Below are positions 1-8,146 of a stretch of 64,000 nt of DNA, piece by piece. Under the pieces are notes generated by a model. It was not told where the DNA came from and ran no database searches. It saw only the letters and a list, made by a program, of their open reading frames with translations. Each line of letters starts with the position of its first letter. The first letter of the stretch is position 1. Location: contig NZ_CP041763.1 of the NCBI RefSeq assembly GCF_007559005.1, forward strand, positions 2,264,463 to 2,328,462. The letters run 5' to 3'. Source of the DNA: Gordonia zhaorongruii (GTDB taxonomy: Bacteria > Actinomycetota > Actinomycetes > Mycobacteriales > Mycobacteriaceae). The position numbers and the translations under genes were made by a program.

Positions 1-1
1 T

Positions 2-460
2 GCCGCCGGCGTCGGCAAGGGGACGGTGTTCCGCCGCTTCGGCAACCGAACCGGGCTCATGCACGCCCTCCTGGATCACTCCGAGTCGGACCTGCAGCAG
101 GCGTTCCTGTCCGGGCCGATGCCGCTCGGCCCCGGCGCCCATCCCCTCGACCGGCTCGCCGCGTACGGACGCGCCCGACTGAAGATGAATGTCGACCACC
201 TGGACGTCCTGCTCGAGGCGGGATCCGACGACCCCGACCGGTTCTCGCACCCGGTGTGGGCGATGTCCACGCAGCACGTCAAGATCCTGCTCGGCGAACT
301 CGGCTTCCGTCACCGACTGGACGTGCTCGCATACGCGATACAGGCGCCGCTCGACGCGATCACCGTGCGCCACCTGCTCGACGTCGTCGGTCTCACCCGC
401 GAGCAGATCGCCGACGACTGGGAATCGATGGTCCGCACGCTGGTCGCCGGCACCCACTGA
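2..460 (+). CDS. TetR-family transcriptional regulator, 3' part
   Basis: The 5' end lies before the window; the reading frame is open from base 2. The first visible residues (AGVGKGTVFRRFGNRTGLM) are the second half of a TetR-type helix-turn-helix, with the usual G-x-G-T-x-x-R-x-F recognition helix. The remaining 130 or so residues form the ligand-binding and dimerisation domain, which has no recognisable ligand signature. The gene converges on eccB, with 17 bp between the two stop codons. Family assignment rests on the HTH alone; the target and ligand cannot be told from here. Confidence 0.78.
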   Translation, partial: AAGVGKGTVFRRFGNRTGLMHALLDHSESDLQQAFLSGPMPLGPGAHPLDRLAAYGRARLKMNVDHLDVLLEAGSDDPDRFSHPVWAMSTQHVKILLGELGFRHRLDVLAYAIQAPLDAITVRHLLDVVGLTREQIADDWESMVRTLVAGTH

Positions 461-477
461 CAGCTTCGACAGCCGGG

Positions 478-1869
478 TCAGCGCACCGCCACCGCGTCCC
501 GCGCGACGAGCGCGGCCGCGCGGCTCAGGTCCGCTCCTTCCGGCAGCAGCGAGATCACCGACCACGGTGCCCGCGGCGGGGCGTCGTCGAGCCCGAGCCC
601 GTCGGCCGCCTCCGCTCCCGCCAATCGGTGACGCACACCGGTGTCGGCGATCAGGAACCGTTGTCCGGCGAGCGCGCTGTCGCCGCGCGCCCCGGTGACC
701 GTCACGTACTCGGCCGTTGCGGGCGGCAGGTAGACGGCGTCGAGTCCGGGACCGCGCCCGTCGGCTGACCCCAACGCGACCGGCCGGCCCGCGTCGGGCA
801 CCGGCAACGCGTCGACGGCGTACAGCGATTCCCGCGCCCGCGACTCGTCCCGGGTCCGCGACCACGATCGGCACAGCACGGACTCGCCGACCGCCATGCG
901 GGGCGCCGCCCGCGGAAAGTGCCCGACCGGCAGGGTGTCGACCACTGGAACGGCCGTCAGAGCCCCCGGCGCCACGTTCCGGATCGTCGGCGACGCCGAA
1001 GGATCGGCTGCGCGCAGCATGTCGGCGGCGGTCGACGGGAGCTCCTGCATCCCACCGACCAGCACGACACGGTACGCGACCGCACCGTCGACGGCCGCCG
1101 TCCGGATCACCGAGCCGACCGGCAGACCGATGGGCCCCTTCGTTCCGCGGCCCGGCACGTCGGGGACGCGCAGCGGCGGCCGAACGGGGAATGCGTCGAG
1201 CAGCGCCGCCGACACCGGAACCGGCTGCCGCCCTTCGAGTCCGAGCGCGCGCAGCACCGCCGTGCTCTCGGTGTCCACGCCGGCCCGAACCGGTGGCGCA
1301 CCGGATTCGGTGAACAGCAGCCACGTCCGGTCGCCGTGGGACACCAGAACCCCGTGGCCCGGTGGCAACGGCCGGCCGGCCGGGACACCGGACAGGACCG
1401 CCGTGCCGGCAGGCGTGTCACAGACGGTCCATGTCGACGCGCCGTCGACCGCAGGTCCGGGCAACGATGCCGGCGCTCCCGGGATCCCGAGCGCGGCACC
1501 CCGCGGAAACTCCGCGAGCGAGTCCGGGCCGACCGTCTTCACCGGTGCCGGACCGCCGACGATGAGACGTGCCGACGCCAGATTCAGAACGGGATGCATC
1601 ACGCCGTCGACGAGCACGAACAGTCCGCCGCCGGAGTCGGCGACGATACGGGCGTCACCGACCGAGGGCGCGGGCCGGATCAGCCCGTACACCCCGGCAC
1701 CCGCCAGCATCAGAACCGCGACCACGAGTCCGGCCACGATCGCCCGCCCCTGTGATCGCATCGGGTCGTGCAGCATGCGAACGTCCCAGCGGATCAGCGC
1801 ATGCTCTGCTCGCGCCAACCCGAACCGATATCCGCTGACTTGGGCACGCGTGGTGATACGCCTCGACAT
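478..1869 (-). CDS. eccB: ESX / type VII secretion membrane protein EccB
   Basis: Core component of an ESX (type VII) secretion machine, a single-pass inner-membrane protein with a large periplasmic repeat domain. The N-terminus MSRRITTRAQVSGYRFGLAR, followed by a conserved stretch ending HDPMRSQ, is a hallmark of EccB. One membrane helix follows at about residues 43-63, then about 400 extracytoplasmic residues with two cysteines. The start at 1869 is chosen because it begins at this conserved N-terminus and follows a G-rich Shine-Dalgarno-like run. A longer reading from 1998 would add 43 residues encoded by the promoter and the divergent gene. At 463 residues it is close to the family norm. 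The gene is divergent from eccE; no eccC, eccD, esx or mycP gene is in view. Confidence 0.88.
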   Translation of the reverse strand: MSRRITTRAQVSGYRFGLARAEHALIRWDVRMLHDPMRSQGRAIVAGLVVAVLMLAGAGVYGLIRPAPSVGDARIVADSGGGLFVLVDGVMHPVLNLASARLIVGGPAPVKTVGPDSLAEFPRGAALGIPGAPASLPGPAVDGASTWTVCDTPAGTAVLSGVPAGRPLPPGHGVLVSHGDRTWLLFTESGAPPVRAGVDTESTAVLRALGLEGRQPVPVSAALLDAFPVRPPLRVPDVPGRGTKGPIGLPVGSVIRTAAVDGAVAYRVVLVGGMQELPSTAADMLRAADPSASPTIRNVAPGALTAVPVVDTLPVGHFPRAAPRMAVGESVLCRSWSRTRDESRARESLYAVDALPVPDAGRPVALGSADGRGPGLDAVYLPPATAEYVTVTGARGDSALAGQRFLIADTGVRHRLAGAEAADGLGLDDAPPRAPWSVISLLPEGADLSRAAALVARDAVAVR

Positions 1870-1876
1870 CTCAGAT

Positions 1877-1962
1877 CCCCCCGAATCGAATTGCGTCCCA
1901 CGCACCGTAACGGCGATGTACCGTGACGCCACGCGATTCGGGGGAATTGCGCGATTCGGGGG
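1877..1962. promoter_or_regulatory. Three copies of a CGATTCGGGGG element between eccB and eccE
   Basis: The 99-bp divergent intergenic region holds GCGATTCGGGGG at 1933-1944 and again at 1951-1962 on the plus strand, 18 bp apart. The same core in the opposite orientation (CCCCCCGAATCG) is at 1877-1888. The copies nearest each gene also place a G-run just before each start codon, so they may double as ribosome-binding sites. AATTGCG is also shared next to the copies. An operator or a duplicated ribosome-binding region are both possible. Confidence 0.45.
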
Positions 1963-1968
1963 ACTGTC

Positions 1969-3081
1969 ATGCGAACGACCACGCGCCGGAGAGCGCATGC
2001 CCGGGGCCGGCGACCCGCCGCTCCATCCGAGCAGCGGTTCGAGCCGTTCGACGTACCCGACGGCTCGGGCGGGTACGTCGGCGTCATCCGTGACGGGCCG
2101 CGGCTGGTATGCGTGCTCGCCGTCGAGCCCCCGCCACCCGAACCCGTGTTCGTGGCGACCACACGGAGATCGGGCGGCCTACCGCTCGATGCCGTCGCCG
2201 CATGCCTCATGCGATCCGATGCGCGGCCGGACGTCGTCGAGATCGTCGAGCGCACGCTGACCTCGTGGGGCGACGGGCCGGCCGCCCGCGCCTACCGCGA
2301 CGTCCTCGGTCCTCTCGCCCCCGCATCGCACCGCAGCGTCGCACTGGTGATTCGGATCGACCCCGCCCGCTGTCCCGACGCGGTGGCACTGCGCGGCGGC
2401 GGACCCGCCGGAGCCTTGCGGACCACGCTGTGGTGCCTGCGTCGGCTGACCGCGACGCTTCGCGCCGCAGGTGCCCGCACCCGGCCGTTCACCGCGGCTG
2501 CCCTGTCGGCCGATGCTGCGTGGACGTGGTCCGCGGATCGGCCCGTGGTCGCGCTCGTCACCGCGTCGGGAATCGACGGCGCCGCACCGCCGCAGGCTGG
2601 AGACGGCCAACTGATCGGCGCGGCGCAGGACGGGGAGCCGGTCGCCTTGCGCATGGCCGGACCGCAGATCGGCCGGGTCGACGTCGCCGGTGACGTCAGA
2701 CTCGCACGCCAGGTGGTGGTCCGGCTCGCCGCCCTCGGCGTGCGGTGCCACGTACTCACCGATCGGACCGATCAGTGGCGGCCGCTCGTTCACGCGCTCT
2801 CCGATGGCCTCCTCCTGTCCGAGGGGCCGACGACTCCGCCGAGTGCGCAAGTGGTGGTGCACGACCGGTCCGACCCACCCGGGCTGCGGTCACCGACGAT
2901 CGAGCCCGGGCTGACCTCGCTCGTCGTGCACCGCGATCGACCACCCGAGACGCTCCCGGGTTACCTGCTGCAGCAGGACGCCGCCGAACCCGCACTCCTG
3001 CACGTGATCTCGCCCGGCAACGCCCCGAGAGTCGCACTTCGCACCGTCACCACGCAGTCGGAGAAGGCCCTCACCGGCTGA
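1969..3081 (+). CDS. eccE: EccE-like type VII secretion protein without visible membrane helices
   Basis: The core resembles EccE, the membrane-associated ESX component that usually caps the EccBCD complex. Typical segments are VGVIRDGPRLVCVLAV, a LGPLAPAS segment near residue 112, and LRGGGPAGALRTT followed by a conserved RR-x-T-A pair. Family EccE proteins normally begin with two membrane helices. This 370-residue product starts with an Arg-rich stretch instead, and no hydrophobic helix is seen. Start ATG 1969 follows GGGGGA. Upstream of it only promoter sequence is available, so a missed membrane segment is unlikely. Divergent from eccB and convergent with manA (1 bp between stops). EccE assignment is good; full function is uncertain. 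Confidence 0.72.
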   Translation: MRTTTRRRAHARGRRPAAPSEQRFEPFDVPDGSGGYVGVIRDGPRLVCVLAVEPPPPEPVFVATTRRSGGLPLDAVAACLMRSDARPDVVEIVERTLTSWGDGPAARAYRDVLGPLAPASHRSVALVIRIDPARCPDAVALRGGGPAGALRTTLWCLRRLTATLRAAGARTRPFTAAALSADAAWTWSADRPVVALVTASGIDGAAPPQAGDGQLIGAAQDGEPVALRMAGPQIGRVDVAGDVRLARQVVVRLAALGVRCHVLTDRTDQWRPLVHALSDGLLLSEGPTTPPSAQVVVHDRSDPPGLRSPTIEPGLTSLVVHRDRPPETLPGYLLQQDAAEPALLHVISPGNAPRVALRTVTTQSEKALTG

Positions 3082-3082
3082 A

Positions 3083-4315
3083 TCAGGGCATGCACGCGCG
3101 GACGAACTCAGCGTTCGCGGAGGCCGCGTGCACGACCACGCCGGGGTCCGAGTGTGCGAACCACACCGCGTCGCACGCCGAAGCGAAGAGCTCGCGGCCG
3201 TCGGTCGTCGACACCCGCACCCGTCCCGACAGCACCGCGATGATCTGCGGACCCGGCACGTCGAAGCTGACCGACGACGCGTGCCGCAGGCCCGTACCGT
3301 CGAGCACGACGCGGGACAACCGGAACTCCGGCGCGGGCGTGAGGTACACGTGTTCGGCCCCGACGGTCCGCGTCTGCGGAGTCAGCGCCTGAAGGCTGAC
3401 CGGCGTGAAGTCAAGGACCCGGAGCAGCTCGGGCACGTCGATGTGCTTGGGGGTCAGGCCTCCGCGCAGCACGTTGTCGGAGTTCGCCATCAACTCCACC
3501 GCGGTGCCGTGGAGGTAAGCGTGCAGGTTCCCAGCCGACAGATAGAGCGCCTCACCCGGTTGCAGACGCAAGCGGTTCAGCAGCAGCGAGGCCAGCACGC
3601 CCGGATCGGTCGGATACGTCTCGCCGAGTTCGAGCAACGACCGCAGTTCGAGTGCGAAACGGCTCTCGCCGCGTTCGAGGCATCGCACCGCGCCGTCCAG
3701 CACCTCCGGTACGAGCGCACCGATCACCGAATCCGGCAGGGTCAGCCAAGTAGTGAACACCGCTCGCAGACCGGTGGCATCCGGTTGTCCGGCGAGCAGA
3801 CCCAGATACGGGTCGAGCGCGGCGACCTGCAGACTGCGGAGGAGGTCGAGCGTCTCCTCGGGATTCCGGAACCCCGCGAGCGCATCGAATTCGGTCAGCG
3901 CGACGACGAGTTCGGGCTTGTGCCACGCGTCCCGGTAATTGCGGTCGGCGGCATCGAAACGAAGACCCGCCGCGTTCTCCCGTGCGAACCCCTGCGCAGC
4001 CTGCTCGGAGCTCGGGTGCGCCTGCAACGACAGCGGCTCCTCGGCCGCCAGGATCTTCAGCAGATACGGGAGCCGTGGTCCGAACTCCTCGATGACCGTC
4101 GGGCCGAGAGCCGCTTCCGGATCGGAGTCGATGAGAGCGAGGAGGTCATCGCCCTCCGCGGGCGCGTCGGTCACGCCGGCGGGCGACGCCGGATGCGCAC
4201 CGAACCAGAGCTCCGCCTCGGGGTGCGGCGACGGTGACTGCGCACCGCGCATCTGCGCGAGGGCGGTGCGCGACCCCCAGGCGTACGGCCGGATGACCCC
4301 GGCGAGCAACTTCAT
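3083..4315 (-). CDS. manA: Mannose-6-phosphate isomerase
   Basis: Type I phosphomannose isomerase, a cytosolic zinc enzyme that interconverts fructose-6-phosphate and mannose-6-phosphate and feeds GDP-mannose for mannosylated lipids and glycans. Visible signatures are the N-terminus GVIRPYAWGSRTALA, SLQAHPSSEQA with the zinc-ligand Q-x-H, and SDNVLRGGLTPKHID carrying the late active-site segment. Length (410 aa) fits the family. The start ATG overlaps the stop of the upstream SIS-domain gene by 4 bp (ATGA), so the two are probably cotranscribed and translationally coupled, as in the equivalent M. tuberculosis pair. Confidence 0.93.
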   Translation of the reverse strand: MKLLAGVIRPYAWGSRTALAQMRGAQSPSPHPEAELWFGAHPASPAGVTDAPAEGDDLLALIDSDPEAALGPTVIEEFGPRLPYLLKILAAEEPLSLQAHPSSEQAAQGFARENAAGLRFDAADRNYRDAWHKPELVVALTEFDALAGFRNPEETLDLLRSLQVAALDPYLGLLAGQPDATGLRAVFTTWLTLPDSVIGALVPEVLDGAVRCLERGESRFALELRSLLELGETYPTDPGVLASLLLNRLRLQPGEALYLSAGNLHAYLHGTAVELMANSDNVLRGGLTPKHIDVPELLRVLDFTPVSLQALTPQTRTVGAEHVYLTPAPEFRLSRVVLDGTGLRHASSVSFDVPGPQIIAVLSGRVRVSTTDGRELFASACDAVWFAHSDPGVVVHAASANAEFVRACMP

Positions 4316-5454
4316 CCCGCAGTCGCCCTCTCCGCGGCCGGCCCGGACAGGCCGAGGTAGGCCGCTGCCAGATCGGCCCGAGTGACGGTCACCGCGTAAG
4401 CCGAGAGGTCGGCGGGCACGTCGCCGTAGGCGTGGTCGATCGGCGGCCGGCCGTCGGCTGCGGCATCGGCCGCGGCGGCACCCGTCCGTTCGGTGACGAC
4501 GTCGACGTCGCCGAGTCCGAGCATCCGCTGCTCCACCCAGCGGCTGCGGCCCTGCGTCGTGATCAGCATGACGCGCGGTGCGACGACGGGCTCCGGATCG
4601 AAGTCCGGGTCGTAGAAGATCGAGTCGGCGTTGCTGTCGCCGTTCGCCTGCGCATCCGCCCGCACCCGGGTGAGGACGCTCGCCTCATCGCCGCCGACCG
4701 AGGTGACACCCGCGACCGCGAACAGCGTTGCAGCGACGTGCGCGGCGATGACGGCGGTTGCCGGAGTGTCCCCCGCCCATGCGACGGGTCTCCCGTCGAC
4801 GCGCATCGCCAGGGACTTCGCCTGATTGCGAAAACTCTCGTGGTCGGGGCGGTCTGCGGCCGCTTCCTCATCGATCAGGTCGGCGATATCGGCCAGATCC
4901 GGCGGAGACGGGTGCAGTCGGACCCGGTCGAAGGCCGAGCAGACGGCGACGAACACCGCTGACAGCCGAATGAACGTGAACCGGACGTCGGACGGCAGCC
5001 TCGGCGCCAGGTTCACGATCCGCTCACCGCCCACCGCGTCGGCGAGCGGGCCCTCGACGGGGACTGCGGTGACCAGTTCGGCGCGCCGACGCAGCGCACG
5101 CAGCGCCGCATCGGTGTAATTCCGGTCCGCCGGGTCGTCACCGGCCACCACGACGACGTCGAGCGGCCCGATCCAGCCTGGCAGCGCAGGCGCGACGACC
5201 AGCGGCACGTCCAGGTGGGACGCGAGCAGTGCGACGACGAGATCAGCTGCCCGGCGGGCGGTGCTCGACGTGCCGGTGACGATCACGACGGCCCGCGGCT
5301 GCAGATCCGCCAGCGGCGCCAGAACGCCCTCTGACACCGCCTGTGCGACCGCGCGGACATGCGCGCCCGACATGGCGGCCGACCGCAGCAGACCGTCACG
5401 GTCAGCGGCGATGAGGGCCTCGACGTCGTCGAGGTCGCGGAGGGGGGCAGACAT
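4312..5454 (-). CDS. SIS-domain sugar isomerase-like protein (Rv3256c / TobH type)
   Basis: Member of the actinobacterial family beside manA that is related to bifunctional phosphoglucose/phosphomannose isomerases. The N-terminal part holds a sugar-isomerase (SIS) core with VVIVTGTSSTARRAADLV, where a serine/threonine-rich loop would bind a sugar phosphate. The C-terminal half looks like a second SIS lobe, with VMLITTQGRSRWVEQRML. At 380 residues it matches the family length. Upstream of ATG 5454 lies TAGGCT at a 7-nt spacing and no Shine-Dalgarno, which suggests a leaderless start. The catalytic activity of this family is not established to my knowledge. Confidence 0.8.
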   Translation of the reverse strand: MSAPLRDLDDVEALIAADRDGLLRSAAMSGAHVRAVAQAVSEGVLAPLADLQPRAVVIVTGTSSTARRAADLVVALLASHLDVPLVVAPALPGWIGPLDVVVVAGDDPADRNYTDAALRALRRRAELVTAVPVEGPLADAVGGERIVNLAPRLPSDVRFTFIRLSAVFVAVCSAFDRVRLHPSPPDLADIADLIDEEAAADRPDHESFRNQAKSLAMRVDGRPVAWAGDTPATAVIAAHVAATLFAVAGVTSVGGDEASVLTRVRADAQANGDSNADSIFYDPDFDPEPVVAPRVMLITTQGRSRWVEQRMLGLGDVDVVTERTGAAAADAAADGRPPIDHAYGDVPADLSAYAVTVTRADLAAAYLGLSGPAAERATAG

Positions 5455-5461
5455 GGGTCTC

Positions 5462-5467
5462 AGCCTA
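5462..5467 (-). promoter_or_regulatory. -10 box TAGGCT, leaderless start of the SIS-domain gene
   Basis: TAGGCT on the minus strand lies 7 nt before ATG 5454. No purine-rich ribosome site lies between, so transcription probably begins at or next to the start codon. Confidence 0.5.
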
Positions 5468-5503
5468 GTCAGCGGGCAGTGTCCGAGGGGAACGACCCGT
5501 CGG

Positions 5504-5941
5504 CTAGTCGACCGGATCGGGCAGCACGCGGAGATGTCCGCGACGTCCGGGTCGCGGAGTCACCGGGGTCGCGGACTGTGCCGGGTGGTCGGACGCCCGG
5601 TGCCGCCCACGCGGCGACTCGTCGATGTCCGAATGGGCGAGAAAGGCCGGGCGGCCGGCACCCGATCCGGCGGCACTCGAACCCACTTCGCGGACCGAGT
5701 CGGCGAGGGCGGTGAGATCCTGGTCCTCGGGAGCCTGCGTGTAACCGCTGCTCCGGAGCATCTCCCACCCGCGAGGCACGGTGATCCGGTCGGCGTGGCC
5801 TGCGCACAGGTCCCACGAGTGAGGTTCATCGGCTCCGGCGAGTGGGCCGACGACCGCAGTCGACTCCGCGTAGACGAAGGTCAGTGTGGCCACGGCCAGG
5901 CGGGAGCAACCGGGCCTGCAGCACTGACGGGGGGAACTCAC
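5504..5941 (-). CDS. DUF3499 protein (Rv3258c type)
   Basis: Conserved actinobacterial protein of unknown function. The signature is CCRPGC near the N-terminus, then AVATLTFVYAEST and SWDLCAGHADR; the spaced Cys and His residues look like a small zinc-binding site. The C-terminal 60 residues are Pro/Arg-rich and probably disordered. Start GTG 5941 is preferred because it gives the family N-terminus VSSPRQCCRPGC and has TACGCT exactly 6 nt upstream. The upstream ATG at 6046 would run into the divergent gene. Product 145 aa. Position next to whiB2 and the zincin-like gene is conserved in mycobacteria. Confidence 0.82.
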   Translation of the reverse strand: MSSPRQCCRPGCSRLAVATLTFVYAESTAVVGPLAGADEPHSWDLCAGHADRITVPRGWEMLRSSGYTQAPEDQDLTALADSVREVGSSAAGSGAGRPAFLAHSDIDESPRGRHRASDHPAQSATPVTPRPGRRGHLRVLPDPVD

Positions 5942-5947
5942 GCTTGA

Positions 5948-5953
5948 AGCGTA
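5948..5953 (-). promoter_or_regulatory. -10 box TACGCT, leaderless start of the DUF3499 gene
   Basis: TACGCT followed by 6 nt and GTG 5941 on the minus strand, with no Shine-Dalgarno between them. Confidence 0.55.
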
Positions 5954-6031
5954 TCGTGCCGGGCCCGAGCCGCCGCGTTCGACACGCGTTGACGCCGACG
6001 CAGGGTCCGCCTGCCGATGCGGGCGGCGCAC

Positions 6032-6037
6032 TAGACT
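6032..6037 (+). promoter_or_regulatory. -10 box TAGACT, leaderless start of the zincin-like gene
   Basis: TAGACT lies 7 nt before ATG 6045 and no ribosome-binding motif is present between them. Confidence 0.5.
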
Positions 6038-6044
6038 GGCGCGC

Positions 6045-6566
6045 ATGCCGTACCGTCTGACCCCTCTGACCTCGGGTTACCGCCTGCTCGCTCCGCCTCG
6101 GCGCCGCCTGCGCGATCGCCGCGGGCGCGGACTGCGCGGACCGGCGGTGCCCCGCGGCGTGCCGGCCCACAGGACGCCGTCGGACGACTTCGACCGGGCC
6201 GCCGTCGAGGTGTTCGCCGAACTCGACGCGAAGTGGCACGACGAACTGCTCGGACTCGACGTCGCCGTTGATGAGATTCCCCGGATGCTGCCGCGCGGCG
6301 ACGATCCGGCCGAGTGGGAACTGGTGCAGTGGCCAGAGGAGGTGACCGCCGACGGCCTGGTCCCCCTTGCGCGGCTGCTGCCTTCGGGCATCGACACCGA
6401 GGGACGTCCGACGCGTGCGCAGATAATTCTCTTCCGCAGGCCCCTGGAGCTGCGGGCGTTGGACGACGACCTACGAGAAGTGTTGCGGGAGGTGCTGATT
6501 CAGCAGGTCGCCACTTACCTGGGAGTGGACGAAGACACCGTCGAGGACGGCCCCGGAGCAGAATGA
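6045..6566 (+). CDS. Zincin-like metallopeptidase-family protein with degenerate active site (Rv3259 type)
   Basis: Member of the short metallopeptidase (zincin-like) family that sits beside whiB2 in mycolata. The first 40 residues are Arg-rich. The fold segment runs from FDRAAVEVFAELDAKW to the end. Where family members carry HExxHxxGxxD, this protein reads VLIQQVATYLGVD: Gln, Val and Tyr/Leu replace the zinc ligands and the catalytic Glu, while G-x-D is kept. Peptidase activity therefore seems unlikely. The 173-residue product converges on whiB2 with a 45-bp gap. Divergent from DUF3499. Confidence 0.75.
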   Translation: MPYRLTPLTSGYRLLAPPRRRLRDRRGRGLRGPAVPRGVPAHRTPSDDFDRAAVEVFAELDAKWHDELLGLDVAVDEIPRMLPRGDDPAEWELVQWPEEVTADGLVPLARLLPSGIDTEGRPTRAQIILFRRPLELRALDDDLREVLREVLIQQVATYLGVDEDTVEDGPGAE

Positions 6567-6611
6567 CCTCGGTGCACCGCCGACGCCGAGCCGACGGTCA
6601 AGCGCCGATGA

Positions 6612-6941
6612 TCAGATGATGCCGCGCTTGAGGCGGCGGCGCTCACGCTCGGACATACCGCCCCAGATACCGAAGCGCTCGTCGTTGTGCAGTGCGTACT
6701 CGAGGCAGTCGGACTTCACCTCGCAGCCCGAGCAGATGCGCTTGGCCTCGCGAGTCGATCCGCCCTTCTCCGGAAAGAAGGCCTCGGGATCGGTCTGCGA
6801 GCAGAGTGCGCGATCCTGCCACTCGTCCTCCACTGCATCGAACAGTGCTTCGAAATCGCTCGGTACTGCAGTGAGATGACCGAAACCTCCGGCCACCCCC
6901 CGACTGATCGGCTCAGCACCTTCGCCGTGTGTGAAAGTCAT
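6612..6941 (-). CDS. whiB2: WhiB2/WhmD-type iron-sulfur transcription regulator
   Basis: WhiB-family [4Fe-4S] regulator, of the WhiB2/WhmD branch linked to septation and cell division. Four cysteines bind the cluster: ALCSQTD, then RICSGC, then SDCLEYA (C-x29-C-x2-C-x5-C). The turn GIWGG and the basic tail ERERRRLKRG form the sigma-factor/DNA contact region. ATG 6941 is chosen: it follows AGGAGG at good spacing. The reading frame continues upstream for 81 codons but only through the promoter and divergent fbiA start. Product 109 aa. Confidence 0.93.
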   Translation of the reverse strand: MTFTHGEGAEPISRGVAGGFGHLTAVPSDFEALFDAVEDEWQDRALCSQTDPEAFFPEKGGSTREAKRICSGCEVKSDCLEYALHNDERFGIWGGMSERERRRLKRGII

Positions 6942-6972
6942 TTCTCGGCGCCCCTCCTGCTTCGCTCTCCCC

Positions 6973-6994
6973 GTAATGACACTGATGTGATTAC
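6973..6994. promoter_or_regulatory. 22-bp imperfect palindrome between whiB2 and fbiA
   Basis: GTAAT-n-ACA and TGT-n-ATTAC arms face each other across 6973-6994; 8 of 11 base pairs match. It lies 32 bp upstream of the whiB2 start, where a regulator of whiB2 would be expected. The TGT/ACA arms recall CRP/FNR-type sites, but the spacing is not canonical, so no regulator is named. Confidence 0.35.
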
Positions 6995-7112
6995 ACACGG
7001 ACGGGCGGTGTGGGTCAAGCCGAATGGCAAGATTCATTTTTAACATCCGGTTCCGACAAAATCGCTTGAGCGCGACTTTGACCACGCCGTTCGGCGTGTC
7101 GCGGCGAGTGAC

Positions 7113-7118
7113 TACAGT
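7113..7118 (+). promoter_or_regulatory. -10 box TACAGT upstream of fbiA
   Basis: TACAGT lies 8 nt before GTG 7127 with no Shine-Dalgarno, consistent with a leaderless or near-leaderless mRNA for the F420 operon. Confidence 0.42.
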
Positions 7119-7126
7119 GGGTCGCT

Positions 7127-8146
7127 GTGAAGGTGACCGTACTCGTCGGAGGCGTCGGTGGCGCCCGTTTCCTGCAAGGTGCACGCGAGCTGTTCGGCGT
7201 CACTCCGTTCCCGCCCGGGGACGGCGATGACACGTCCGAGCACTCCGTGACCGCGATCGTCAACGTCGGCGACGACGCGTGGATGCACGGGGTGCGCATC
7301 TGCCCGGACCTCGATACCTGCATGTACACCCTCGGCGGGGGTATCGACACCGACCGCGGATGGGGGCGCAAGGGCGAGACCTGGCATGCCAAGGAGGAAC
7401 TGGCCGCCTACGGCGCGAACCCCGACTGGTTCGGCCTCGGCGACCGCGACCTGGCGACCCATCTGATCCGCACGCAGATGCTCGATGCGGGTTTCGCCCT
7501 CTCGGACATCGCCGCGGCCCTGTGCCGACGCTGGCAGCCGGGTGTGCGCCTGCTGCCCGTCACCGACGACCGCCACGAGACGCACGTGGTGATCGACAAG
7601 CCCGACGGGGAGCCCGGCGACAAGGTGGCGATCCACTTCCAGGAGTGGTGGGTCCGCCATCGCGCACAGGTGCGCACACACGGTTTCGCCCAGGTCGGGT
7701 CGGACGACGCGACACCCGCCCCCGGCGTCATCGAAGCGATCACCGAGGCCGACGTCGTCCTCCTCGCCCCCAGCAATCCGGTCGTCAGCATCGGCGCGAT
7801 CACCAGCGTCCCCGGCGTGCGCGCCGCACTCCGCAGGACGTCGGCACGGGTGGTCGGCGTCAGCGCCGTCATCGATGACAAGCCACTGCGCGGCATGGCC
7901 GACGAATGCCTGTCGGTGATCGGTGTCGGTTCGTCCGCGACGGCGATCGCAGCCCACTACGGAGCCCGCTCGGCGAACGGACTGCTCGACGGATGGCTCG
8001 TCGCCGACGGCGACGGCGCCGCGGACGGCGAGGCGTCCCTCGAGGGCATCGCGGTCGGGTCCGCTCCCCTGCTGATGACCGATCCCGCGACCACGGCCGA
8101 CATGATCCGCGCAGCGTGCGCTCTCGTCGGGGCGGACACCCCGTGA
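7127..8146 (+). CDS. fbiA: FbiA (CofD): phosphoenolpyruvyl/2-phospho-L-lactate transferase of F420 synthesis
   Basis: Transfers the three-carbon phospho unit from its GDP-activated donor to FO, giving (dehydro-)F420-0. The N-terminus [17 protein letters not shown] carries the G-rich nucleotide-binding loop. [25 protein letters not shown] and [13 protein letters not shown] are CofD family blocks. 339 residues is the usual size. The gene starts with GTG and overlaps fbiB by 4 bp (GTGA). It is divergent from whiB2, the conserved mycobacterial arrangement. Confidence 0.94.
   Translation: MKVTVLVGGVGGARFLQGARELFGVTPFPPGDGDDTSEHSVTAIVNVGDDAWMHGVRICPDLDTCMYTLGGGIDTDRGWGRKGETWHAKEELAAYGANPDWFGLGDRDLATHLIRTQMLDAGFALSDIAAALCRRWQPGVRLLPVTDDRHETHVVIDKPDGEPGDKVAIHFQEWWVRHRAQVRTHGFAQVGSDDATPAPGVIEAITEADVVLLAPSNPVVSIGAITSVPGVRAALRRTSARVVGVSAVIDDKPLRGMADECLSVIGVGSSATAIAAHYGARSANGLLDGWLVADGDGAADGEASLEGIAVGSAPLLMTDPATTADMIRAACALVGADTP

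Noticed and set aside
896..2260. 454-codon frame antisense to eccB running into eccE
   Set aside because: Low-complexity Pro/Arg/Ser/Thr composition and no domain; overlaps two well-supported genes.
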